Assembly: GCF_005239225.2 (NCBI RefSeq)
Contig: NC_133293.1
Span: 20,180,333 to 20,244,332, forward strand
DNA from: Populus alba
Taxonomy: Eukaryota; Streptophyta; Magnoliopsida; Malpighiales; Salicaceae
Direction of reading: 5' to 3'
DNA: 64,000 nucleotides
The notes beneath the pieces are model-generated. The model worked only from the letters and a program-made list of their open reading frames with translations, had not been told where the DNA came from and searched no databases. Below are positions 1 through 11,158 of this stretch, piece by piece (position 1 is the stretch's first letter; each line of letters begins with the position of its first letter). Position numbers and translations under genes: made by a program.

Positions 1-469
1 ATTCTAGCATACTCAACTCTTTTTATATGATATCAAAGGTAGACAGAAGACAGACCATTTGACCTGGCAGATCTTTCTGAGACATACAAACCGTCACAGT
101 GGCATGCATAGAGTAAAAAAACGAATCAAAGTTTGGAGTCTTTGTCCAAACATGGAATTGTTTACACCTAGCACAACCAGAAATCAAGCCTAAAACACTA
201 GCCTAATTAACATAATTCGAAGCAAACCCTTAACCATCATGTTACAGGGGTATTGAGCCATGTTTTTTTTTTAAAAAAAAAAAAAAAAACAAAATTGAAT
301 TTTGAGCTAGATTATAGAAATTCTGCCAATGAAAGACTGCAAATTTCAACAATCAATAATATATTTAAACCCCCCGCAGTTAAAACTTTTCGCAAATGCT
401 TGATAATCCCATTTGTTTGATTATAAGAAAAACTAAGAATCAACCAAAGTAATGATGATAGGGGCATAC

Positions 470-753
470 CTTTAAAGTTAAGAAGACCTTAACGATATGT
501 GAACTCAAGTCAATCTGCACCAATTATCACACAAACAAACAACAAATCATGAAACCATATCATCTTCTTTTGTTTCACAGGATCAAATCAGTTTTTATTT
601 CTGAAATTGAGCAAAGAGAGGTGCTCTTACTCTACGTTCGGCGTTAAGGATTTGGATCTGGTTATTTGAGGAGGAAACGGCAAGAGCGAGAGATGTGAAG
701 ATCAAGAGAGCTAGAATGATTCCCGCTGCTTTCATGGCTGTTGACCTAGCCAT
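470..753 (-). CDS. OST1: Ribophorin I (OST complex subunit 1), 5' exons only
   Basis: Two exons, 753-631 (41 codons) and 514-470 (15 codons), join in phase 0 with good GT-AG borders; the rest lies beyond the left edge. The start at 753 opens a signal peptide (Met-Ala-Arg, hydrophobic stretch at about residues 9-26) followed by NAERRIDLSSHIVK across the splice junction, which I recognise as the N-terminus of mature plant ribophorin I. The protein is a subunit of the ER oligosaccharyltransferase that transfers the preassembled glycan to Asn-X-Ser/Thr of nascent proteins. No third exon could be recognised in 1-468, so the next intron is probably long. The gene is divergent from the NPH3-like gene, with about 1.8 kb between their start codons. 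The symbol means the OST subunit, not the OPEN STOMATA kinase. Confidence 0.85.
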
Positions 754-2551
754 CTCTTGGGAACTGCCAAGTCCTCTGCTCTATGTATTCTCTCTACAAG
801 GACTCGGGGGGAGTGACAGTGACGAGACATAAATGGAGGTGGAGGAGATGGATTTGGGCTTTTTGGACAGACATGTTGGGACCTTTGCCATTGTTATTTG
901 AGCAGGGATGGTAATTTGGCCCAGGGAGAATACTGGGCTGAACCCATCCGAAAAAAATCCCTAATTTTGCCTCTAGAGTATTTAATAGTATCTTATAATT
1001 TAATATTTTTCTTAAATAAAATTTTGTTGAAATTATTAAGTATAAAAATGAAAATCACTCTGTGTAATTTTTTTTTTAATTTGAGGTGAAAAAATGGAAA
1101 TGAAATGTTAGAAAAGTAAGATTAAAAGTTCTTTTTGTTTTTGCATTTTAAAAGTGTTTTTTAAAAAAAATTAAATTTTTTTTATTTGATTCAAATTAAT
1201 ATATATTTTTTTATTTTTTTATATCATTTTGATGCAATGATGTCAAAAATAATTTTTAAAAAATAAAAAAAAATATTATTTTAATACATTTCAAAGTAAA
1301 AAGTACTTTAAAAAATAACCACAATCACATTTCTGATCAGACTCGAACGTATTAAAGGTTAAATATCTAAAGTGCTAGTTGAAAATTGAAAAAAATATAA
1401 AAAATAATAATAAGAGAATGGAGGAAAATTACTAACTTTATTTGTTTTCTTCTCATTCTTTTTTCAAATTGAAGAGGTTGGGAAAGGGGTCCATATGAAG
1501 AATTTTTACCTCTTTTTTCTCCTTTACAAACAAAAGAGAAGGAGTTGGAATTTGTTTCTTCTTCTTATTTTCCACACTTTCAAACATTGCTACTTCAAAT
1601 GTTCTTCAAGTTAGGTGATGGATAATGAGTAATTTTAAATATAATAAGGGAAATAAATAGTGTAGATTTAAAAACAGGAGTGCCTTTTTTTATTTTATCA
1701 CAAACAAAAGTTATTAGGTTACGAATTAGTTCTTATATTTTTCAAATTAATATGGTTCCTTCTTAAATAAATATATTTTATTTTTTTTAAATAAAATTGA
1801 TTTTTTTTTTCAAAATAATTTTAGATTTTGACCTAATAAATCAAGTTAAATCATATTAAATCTAAAATTTTAAAAAATTAACTTGAATTAGTCGAGTCTG
1901 TAATGATTTAGAAATAAAATTTAATAATAGTATGTTTGGTAATATAGTTTAATATATTTTCCAAACTGATTTTTTATTAAATAATATAAAAAATATTTTT
2001 TATAATTATAATGCAATAACATTAAAATATAAAATATTATTTTAATATATTCTAAATAATGCTAAATTGCATCAACAAACAAATTAAATGTCTCTAGAAC
2101 AATTAAATTGGCGATAATTCCAAGAATGAATACTAACAACCAACGCAAACGAAGCATATATTAACAAGTACAAAATGTTTGCACTACTAACGTAAGAAAA
2201 AAAGTAAGTGCTTAGAAAGATTATCGAAACAAACACTGCCTGTTTTTTGTAACAGCAGCAAGCGATTCTGCTCCTGGATTTTCCCCTCTGGACTCGGGAC
2301 TCTTTATTTTCTTTAAATTTTTCTTTATTTTTTTTCTCTATTACCCGAAAAGCTGCAAACTTTATCAAAAAGGATCCGAACCAGCTTTTATGTTTCACTC
2401 ATATCTCTTTCTATCACTATCAGAATTCAGAAATCAACATTTCCATTGCTTTTCCTCGTTAAAAGATCATTTTATTTGATACTTACATCGCAAAAGATTG
2501 TTTCGTTGACAACTTCTTTCAGTGTTTTTGTTGCAGTAGCTTAAGCTACAC
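754..2551. other. Divergent intergenic region between OST1 and NPH3-like gene
   Basis: No credible gene. The first 150 bases are the OST1 leader and promoter. The rest is AT-rich and includes a MITE-like repeat at about 1137-1335. A 104-codon minus-strand frame at 2084-2398 has no recognisable domain and biased composition; I treat it as chance. Confidence 0.6.
1137..1335. mobile_element. MITE-like AT-rich repeat, copy 1
   Basis: About 200 bp whose core (gatgtcaaaaataattttta, then aatattattttaatacattt and a run ending aaataaccacaa) recurs with variation at 30178-30358, 33232-33420 and 56596-56760. Size, lack of coding capacity and recurrence suggest a non-autonomous DNA transposon family. 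Terminal repeats were not fixed to the base. Confidence 0.4.
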
Positions 2552-5500
2552 ATGGCTTGCATGAAGCTGGGATCAAAATCAGAAGTGTTTCATCTTGATG
2601 GCCATACCTGGTCTGTCACGCTTCCCTTTATACTTATGTTCATATGCGTGTGTGTGGATGAATGTAACGTATTTGATTATAAAAAGTGCTAGAGGGTTTT
2701 GTCAAAGTTGGAAATCGTATAATGGGTTTTTTTTGTTTTTTGTTTTTTGTTTTTTGTTTTTATGCTGAGATGGGTTTTTGGGTTGATTATGATAGTGCTA
2801 GAGGGTAATTATGTGCGGTTGTTGTGTGTTTGTGGCCTATCGTGCTTAAGAAATGCGTGTTTAAAGATGATTACTTGCAAAGATCACTGGCATTATATAG
2901 GGGTACTGATGTAGCCAATGTAATGAAAACTGAGTGTAGATGAATGAGTGGGGTCTTTCCCCATCTTAGTTCTGGGGTGAAAAATTCAAATGATAAGTGT
3001 AACAATAGGTGCAAATCTGTTGAGTCAGTTCTACTACTGTTTGCAGTCAATTGGATTTACTTCCACTTGCTTTTGGATTGGATTATATAAAGGTTTTTCA
3101 GGCACTGTATCATTCATTGATGCTACTTTTTTTCACGTGTAACCTCACTTGATAACTAATTGGGCGTGCTTCTATTTGAAGTAGTGTTCGTTTTTTAGAT
3201 AGAGATTTCCAACTGCATTTCAAATAAATCAGATGTGCTTAATTTGGTGCAGGCTTTGCTCAACGGGGCTTCAAAGTGATGTCATTATTGAAATTGGGGA
3301 CACGTATTTCCATCTCCACAAGGTGTGTTTACATGGCCAAACCTTACTTTTGTTCATCACTAGATTACTAAAATTTGTGGTGTGTTATATAGACACCGCA
3401 CTCTGAAGTGACAGTCGAAGGATGCTCCTTTAAGAGCAACATTAAGCTTGGACGTGCATGTCTCATACCTTATGTGTGAATTTTGCAAATAGAATAGAAA
3501 TTAACTAGAATGGCCGGCATGCTCATCTTGTAACACTGAGTTATTCTTTCGTTGACTATTTAATAAAACAGACAATACTTGAAGTTTTTTAAGGGAAATC
3601 ATGTTATTTGGATAGAGGAAAATGTATGCTTGATGATTGCACTATTGGTTCTTCCTAGTAATTAGGGAAAACTTTAGCTGGCATTAATTTTTAGTTATCT
3701 CTAATCATCACAGGTTAGCTAAAGGATATCATAACTGGCATTTAATCTTGACAGTCTTCTCTTACCCCATTTCATCAGTTGTGTTCCGAGCTTGGAAGAT
3801 ATTGCTTCCATGTGTTAAATTAGCTCATCTCACCTCAAAATATTGAGGATATCGTGGATCAAAAGGAGATTTAGCAATGAGACTTTCTTTTGTACCTTTT
3901 ATCTTTGTAGTTTATGAAAATTTTAAAGAATGAAGTTAGTACAATGGAAATAAATTTTGGAAGCAATTATCTCTACCCTGTTATTATTTCTTAGAATGTT
4001 TCCCCTTTTCCTCTCATTCTCAGATATAATGATACTCGTGTCTTACACATTGGCCTTGTTTTGCTCTACCATTCATTGGGGAAGAACAAAAGGCTTCCCC
4101 TTCTGCTAGCTAATTAGAACTGTGGTAGACACCATATCTTATAGTGTTCACTTTTATGATTTTATTTATTCACCATTAAGCTGAATTTTTTTTCTTTCGT
4201 CCTCTTTTCTTTCCTCCAGTTTCCATTGCTCTCTAGAAGTGAAGCGCTAGCATATCTTATTGGAGATCATTCTAGCGAGAATGAAAAAAAGTGTGTTCTA
4301 CAACTTCATGATGTACCTGGTGGAGCAAAAACCTTCTTGCTCATTGCCAAATTCTGTTATGGTGTAAAAATGGAACTCACTACATCGAACGTAGTCAGTC
4401 TCAGATGTGCTGCTGAGTATTTTGGGATGAGCGAAGATTATGGGGAGGAAAACCTCATCGCACAAACAGAAAATTTTCTCAATGAAGTATCTGGCGGCTG
4501 GACAGACTCCCTTAAAGCTCTTGAAACCTGTGAAAAAGTTCTAGCACAAGCTGAAGAGCTTCATATTGTTTCGAGATGCATAAATTCCCTGGCAATGAAA
4601 GCTTCTGCAGATCCAAGCTTGTTCAGTTGGCCCATGCAAGGAGGCAGCGACATGAGGAACCCAGGTGGCACTGTCTTCTGGAATGGAATACGCACTTCAT
4701 CAGCCAAGCCGCATCCTGTGGGCGAGGATTGGTGGTACGAGGATGTTTCCTTGCTTAGACTACCTCTGTACAAAAGGCTAATTCTGGCAGTTCGTTCAAA
4801 TGATATGAAGCCTGAGAGGGTTGCGGGGGCACTAATGTACTATGCAAAGAGGCATCTGCCTTTGCTGGGCAGGGAATCAAGCATTGAGAGTGGAAACTTT
4901 GCTGCGCCTAGATCAACAATTTCTGGTATTTCTGAAGCAGATCAAAGGAATCTTCTTGAAGAATTAGTGGGATTGTTACCTGATCAAAAAGGTGTTACTC
5001 CAAGCAATTTCCTGCTTAGACTTTTGCGAACTGCCACGATGATACATGCCAGTCCATCATGTCGAGGGAACTTGGAGAAACGGGTTGGAGCCCAGTTGGA
5101 CCAAGCATCTCTTCAAGACCTTCTGATACCAAATACAGGCTACTCAGTGGAAACCCTTTATGATATTGACTGTGTTCAGCGAATTCTCGATCATTTCATG
5201 CTGGTGGATCATGATAATCCTACATCAAATTACATAGTAGATGAGGAGCAAATGATGGAAGGTTCTCATTTCCCAACTCCAATAACAACAGTGGCAAATC
5301 TGATCGATAGTTATCTAGCAGAGGTGGCACCTGATGTTAATCTGAAGCTAGCAAAGTTTCATTCCCTTGCTGCTGCTGTCCCTGAATACGCCAGGTCATT
5401 AGATGATGGAATTTACCGAGCAATAGACATATATCTCAAGGTAAAGGCGATAACTTTCAAATGGTTCTTTACTTGTATTCCTTGTCAAAGTTCATCATTA

Positions 5501-6298
5501 ATTCTGATGATATAGTTCAATCTTAGGGAGGAGGATCATAAAGGTTTTTTAAGCCCGTTAAAAATAGGTTTATCACATTGTTTAAAATGGAGCCCTATTT
5601 TGTTGAAAGTTGCACCTTATGCTCGCCATGCTTCTCCTTCTCTTTTCAATTTTTGGCTAGCCTATGTTAATGGAATTCTTTTCCTACAAAGCTATTTCCT
5701 TGTGCCTTAGATCTGTGCTTTTGTTATTTCTGTGGTCACTAAAACTTTCCTTTTAATGCAGGCGCATCCATGGCTAACGGATTCTGAACGGGAACAGCTT
5801 TGCAGGCTCATGAACTGTCAGAAGTTTTCATTGGAAGCCAGCACTCACGCAACCCAGAATGAGAGGCTACCTCTTAGAGTCATTGTCCAAGTTGTATTCT
5901 TTGAACAACTACGGCTTCGCACCTCTGTTTCTGGCTTGTTTTATGTCTCCGAAAACCTTGATAATTCACAAAATCCAAGTGGGAATCTTGCTCTTGCCAG
6001 AAATGATTTGCACACTGAAGCAGGAGCCAAACATGGCCGCATTGTGGTTGATGACATGAAAAAGCGAGTTTCTGAGCTCGAGAAAGAGTGCTTGAGCATG
6101 AAACAAGAGATTGAGAAGATGGGGAAAACAAAGTTGGGGAGTTGGAACAACTTGTTCGGAAAGTTTGGTTTTAGCCAATCAAAGTCAAAACCTGGGGATC
6201 CCAAAGCATCAAAACCAACCGATACCAAAGAATCACCTACATCCTCAGCACCACTCGTGAATGGAGGAGAACATCACAATAACGAATCAGTAGAATGA
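2552..6298 (+). CDS. NPH3/RPT2-like BTB protein
   Basis: Four exons: 2552-2610, 3253-3322, 4220-5440, 5762-6298, all GT-AG and in frame, giving 628 aa. The start MACMKLGSKSE and the run TGLQSDVIIEIGDTYFHLHK at the end of exon 2 are typical of this family. Residues about 25-125 form the BTB fold; the NPH3 domain runs from about residue 214 (DWWYEDVSLLRLPLYKRLI) to about 505, and includes HPWLTDSEREQLC. A short coiled coil lies at about 545-572, followed by a Ser/Thr/Lys-rich tail. Members act as plasma-membrane-associated substrate adaptors for CUL3 ubiquitin ligases and in phototropin or auxin-transport signalling. This one belongs with the At1g30440/At5g03250-type proteins rather than NPH3 itself, judged from its N-terminus; its partner is unknown. 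A relic of its last exon follows downstream. Confidence 0.9.
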
Positions 6299-6530
6299 AC
6301 CTTTTGATCTCCCAAGGAAAAGAAAAAGAAAAAAACATTTCCTTTCTTGAGTTCAGCGTAAGCTATCTAGTTAGAGGCTGGTTAAGCTTATCACGTGACT
6401 GTCTGTATTTACGAATTAGCTAGTCGGGACTCGCCAAATTTTTTTTAATTTGTAATTAATTTATTAATAGTAGATTATCAAATTTTAATATAAAGGTGCT
6501 TTATTCATTGTATTGTAGGATTGTATTCAA

Positions 6531-6773
6531 GGTGACATGAAGGGGCATGTTTGGGAGCTCGAAAAAGAGTGTCTGAGCATGAAAAAAAGAGATTGAGAAG
6601 CTAAGGAAGACGAAACAAAGTTGGACCATCTTGGCCAGGCAGTTTGTTCTGGTTGATCAAAGCCAAAATCTAGGATACCAAAGCATTAAATTAAACCCAA
6701 AAATTCCAAAGTATCACCTTGCCAGTTTCACTCATGAATGCAACAGAACATCACAATCCTGAATCAGTAGAAA
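6531..6773 (+). pseudogene. Decayed tandem copy of the NPH3-like gene 3' end
   Basis: This stretch parallels 6050-6298, the end of the last exon just upstream. It has the same succession of motifs (gacatgaa, gagctcgaaaaagagtg, gagattgagaag, ccaaagcat, gaacatcacaat, gaatcagtag) with many substitutions. An extra base near gaaaaaaagagattgag breaks the frame and the stop codon is lost. It is a partial duplication, not a gene. The rest of 6299-7348 is 3' flank of the NPH3-like gene and the COX16 leader. Confidence 0.8.
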
Positions 6774-7348
6774 GAAAGCGAACGCTCGAGCACTTCTTCT
6801 GAAAGCTATATAGGAAAGGAAAGCTAATTCGCTGCAAATCCATGCAAACCATAACTACAGCTCACTAGTGGCTTGTATGAGGGATGCCATTGTTTTTCTG
6901 ATGTCTTTCAAGTTTAATCGCAAGATTAATCCAACTATCAAGTATAAACAACTAAAATTTTTTTCAATCAAAAACCATAAAATCTATCCCAATTTTAAAT
7001 TGATTTTAGCCCACTTCTGCTCCTCTTTGTTAAATTGTTTCGATTTTAAAAAATTTACAACTTTGTTCCATATTCTTCTTCTTCCAAGAAAATATTTGTA
7101 GACCTGACAACTAGGGAGCCAGCCCAACAAACAAGAGAATCTAGTTAATATTTGTCAGCCCGCAGGCAATAGCTTAACCAAAGCCCAAGACATTTAAATC
7201 ACCAAACACTTAAAAGACTATTCGAATCAAGCAGCAAAGATCTCCCAAAACAGAACCCTAGAAAATCGAAATCCAAAACGAAAATCAAAACCAAAAAACC
7301 AGGGAGCAATCCCGTGATGCGTGTAGCTTTTAATGATTAAGAGGAAAA

Positions 7349-9052
7349 ATGTCAACCATTGAGACCAATATGAGCCTGCCCCGTAAAACCACTAACGCAG
7401 CTAGAAAGATTGAGACGTCATTTGCATCATCGTTCAAAAGATGGGGTAGAGGCCATCCTTTTGTCAGATACGGTCTCCCCATGATTTCTCTCACTGTTTT
7501 TGGGAGTATAGGACTTGCTCATCTCTTGCAAGGCAGGTCTGTGCTTTTCTTTTTCTCAATTTACGAAAACGTTCGTAGCTTTATAAATTTTAGGATGAAA
7601 GATGGGGCCTTTGTAATATTGTAAGATTATAAGTATTCATGTGAGAACAGTTTCTATTGTGAAAAACCCACTTCGTAGTTTTTGTGTTTATATCAGGTTG
7701 GTGTTGAATTTAGGCTGATAATGTTAGCTTCTGTTTTTGAAGCTTTTGTAACTTTATGAATCATGCTAGCTTGTGTTTGCGTGCTGTTAAATTTTTCATT
7801 TACTTTTGTAACTTTATGAATTGTGCTAGCTTTAGTTTGGCTTATTTGAGTAATTAAAAAAGGTGAGTGACCTAATTTTAAGGTTACTTTCAAGCTCATG
7901 TTTGCAAATAGTTGCAGACAGAAGTTGCAGTTGGTTGATAGTTTGTGTAGTTCTTGTATGATATGCAATAAACTGAAAGCCTGTTGGCACCCATTTTTGG
8001 GTTTTTGGTCTGGTTTCTTTTCTGGTGGAGACTGGGTTTCTTGGTTTTGGAATTTTCATGACTGAAATATCATTCATGGAGGATATTACATGTTGAATGA
8101 TTATTTTCTCTTGGTAGAGATCTACTGGTTGTCAAAAAGTCTTGCTTTAGGAGAAGTTGGGAGCTTCTCAGTTTGGAACATGTGAATGTTGTTTGAATTT
8201 TTTTTTAATTTTATGACACCACCTTTATCTTTCTATTCTTTTAATGTATCATATGAGAAGATCTACCCATATTGGTTGTGCAGATTTCTTATATGGTACC
8301 ATTGAAACCCTACTCATTTTGGTCATCCAGATTTCTTATGTGGCACCATTGAAATCTGAATGTGAGGTGAAATGGTCAGTTAGATCCTTTGGCTATACTG
8401 GAAGATATTGGCCAAGATTGTTGGATGATTTTGAGCAGTTTAATCTTTGACTTAATCTTTTCACTCCAGTAGGATCAGAATGTGTTATTTGATCATATAA
8501 TCCAAATAATTGCAAAATGGCCGTGGTTTTTCTCGGGCACGGCTTTCTTCATACGATGCACGTGACAGATGTTGCCCAGATGATCTGTATATATGCTTTT
8601 GTGATCATGATTTCAGTTATTGGTCTTGGCCCATACTTGATTCATGATATATGAAATAATGCCTGTTTAAAACACTGTTTTGGTGCCTAAAAACTCACTA
8701 TTAGCTTCAGGTTTTCATTTCATTTCATAATCTTCTACTAAGGTGGTGGGATTCTGTAGTTCAGGAAGGATATTGCTAAGGTGAAAGATGATCGAGAATG
8801 GGAGATTATTGAGACACAAGGAGCACTATCTAGATCTGGACCACCAGGATCATACAATCCTAAAAAGATGTCATTGGAAGAGGAGTTAAAGGTAATTGCA
8901 GTTCTGATAGCACAACTTAAATTAATAAAACCATGGACATTTCTATAACTTACTTGCTTTTCTGTGTTTTACAGGCATTGCAAAAGAAAGTGGACATAAC
9001 CAACTTTGAGTACAAAAAAATTCCTAGGCCAAACGAAGGCAAATCAGGCTAG
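7349..9052 (+). CDS. COX16: COX16-like cytochrome c oxidase assembly protein
   Basis: Three exons: 7349-7536, 8765-8891, 8975-9052, giving 130 aa. The Arg at codon 63 is split by intron 1. A single membrane helix lies at about residues 41-60, after the basic stretch [15 protein letters not shown]. Exon 2 starts [17 protein letters not shown], the conserved COX16 region that follows the helix, and the C-terminus ends with a [17 protein letters not shown] tail. COX16 is an inner mitochondrial membrane protein that helps deliver copper and COX2 into complex IV in yeast and humans; this role is inferred here. Intron 1 is long (1.2 kb) and holds no other gene. The ATG at 7349 is chosen because it gives a basic leader; a second Met lies at residue 8. 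Confidence 0.85.
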
Positions 9053-11158
9053 TCCTGCTAGTTTGAGCTTGTTGCATGTGTCACTAAATTGCACTTTAGC
9101 TGGAAAGTTCATGGGATTTTGTTTTATTTGTGTAGCAGTAGTGTTTTCTAGTTTTACGAGTGAAACACTTCCATATGCCCCTGTTGTTCAGCAATAAATA
9201 GTGAATAGATGTGATACAAGCATCCAGTTTTGCCTGAATAAGTTCAATGCTCATATTTGATTATTTTGTATCCCAAAAGACCCCAATGAGTCAAAGACAA
9301 CCAATGAACACTATCCAATTCATAAGAGGAAAACTAGCACTGGATCATACAACAAATCTCTCTCTTGTACATTTGTCGACCATACTTAAAATGAAGAATC
9401 GGTCTGAGAGGATGATAATTGTTTATTTAAACTCGTACGTGCATATGACATATTCAAGCCGTCACACTGCCGGTGGGGGTTCAGGTGGAAACAGACCTGG
9501 ACAGCAACTTGTAAATAGACCACAGCAGCACAGAAACCAGATCCTGGATGTTTCAGAAATTGAAAAAAAAAAAAAAGAACAGTAAAATTACCCAAAAGAA
9601 TCGCAAGACCTGATATTTATTTTGAATGTTATATAGGCAAGGAAAAAGAAATGTTCATTACCATGACAACAGTCGTCTAGAAGGTCCAGGAGGCATGCCT
9701 GCTGCTGGTGGTGGTGCTTCTCGCGGTGGAGGTGGATCCATCTTTCTTTGTAGTGATCGGAGGGGAATTAAAGTAGTTCTGGAATAGATGGGTGTTCGAG
9801 AGGTTTTGAACTAACAGGTGAGAGTTTTTGTTTTACGGTACTACGTGGGAGCATGGTTAGAGTAATTTGGTACAACTCCCGTTCTTAACACTTGCATCCA
9901 TCTACCATTCAAACGCTGTTGTATCACGTCAAACTCACTTGTATTTCTCTTTTATGTATCAGTATCTGTACATTTGAATTTTGATGAGTGGTCCCTAATC
10001 TCTTTTTTACAACTTGTGTGAACTAACACGGACTCTTGAATATCTAATTACAAGGGTGGGTCTATGCTAGTGTTCTGGGTATAGACACAATACCTGTCTC
10101 CGTCTGGAAAATCGGATTTGAATACAAAAGCAGATCCGTTGGTCTAGCTGGGCATAAGCCAAAGTACCAACTTCCTTATTATATATTAACTTGATGGAAA
10201 TTTCAAGAATCTTGTGCTAAGGCTTAGCGCAAGCATCAGAAAAAGGCACTCAACTATTACGGTACAACGTGAAGCTGCGGCTTAAGAGGCCAGGATTCGA
10301 GGGAGTTCGAATCACATAAGGGGGCTCCATCCTTTTGGAGTGAAGTGTCCACTATGGATAAAAAATCGGGCATCATTTCTGACGAAATTCCATTTATTCT
10401 GCCCTGATGTTTCTCCATTATTTGAGTTATGACTGATTGGACGCTGTGTTTCTCTGTTACTCGGCAGTCTGCCATGCCATTTTTTTCACTCTCCACATTC
10501 CTCCGATGACAGTTAGCATTTACAGTCTCAGGAAATACAAATTAACCATCTCATTGTCCAGGAGAAACGTAACCCACCACAGGCATTGCAATAAGTTAAT
10601 AACTATGGCACAAAGATCCATTTCATTATCTAACTTAACATGTAAGATGTTCTCTTCTTTCCCTTCTGCTGTGCTTGATATAAATGACATAAAAGATTGA
10701 CCTCATGCAGGCCCCATACATGCATATTATGCATGTGCATGCACGAGAGAGGGGGAGTAAATTGGAAAAAGCGATTAACACTCTGAAAAGAATTGAGAGC
10801 AGGTAAACTATATTAGGCGAAAACTTCACCCCAACCATCTCCAAAATTACAAACTTATACCCAGTTATCCCAGAGAAAGTACCGTTGCTCCTTATGTACA
10901 TCACCCCCATCAACACAAATAAGAGAGCAAAAGTTGTAAAACCTACCTAGTGTTCCTTTTCTCTTTCCTCTCAAATATACCCCCCCACGCTTTTCCCCAG
11001 TTTTTATTCATTTACACGTGACATCAGCAAAATCACAGTACAAAAAACTCTTCTTATCTCTCCAATTTTATCCCCTTAACCCCAAATAATATGTGAAAAC
11101 AAAAAGGGAAGGCACTGAAAAAGGCTACTTGAAGACAATGCCCGCAATGGTCCTAAAA
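9053..11158. other. Intergenic region between convergent COX16 and WAV3-like genes
   Basis: Both flanking genes end here, so part is 3' untranslated sequence. No full gene is recognisable. A minus-strand 79-codon frame at 10257-10496 has ordinary amino-acid composition but no known domain; it could lie in the 3' region of the WAV3-like transcript. A Gly-rich coding-like stretch occurs at 9640-9785. A sequence like a tRNA B box near 10299 has no matching A box or stems. Confidence 0.5.
9640..9785 (+). other. Gly-rich coding-like island, unidentified
   Basis: After a possible acceptor (ttatatag) one frame reads HYHDNSRLEGPGGMPAAGGG and continues Gly/Arg-rich to a stop at about 9785. GC content is higher than the surroundings. 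I do not recognise the source. It could be a gene fragment or 3' UTR; no start or complete exon structure is visible. Confidence 0.25.

Noticed and set aside
4561..4773. Opposite-strand and shifted frames within the NPH3-like exon
   Set aside because: They are shadows of the real frame; none has a domain or its own splice structure.
10260..10310. tRNA-like B box (gagttcgaatcac)
   Set aside because: No acceptor stem, A box or anticodon arm could be folded around it.
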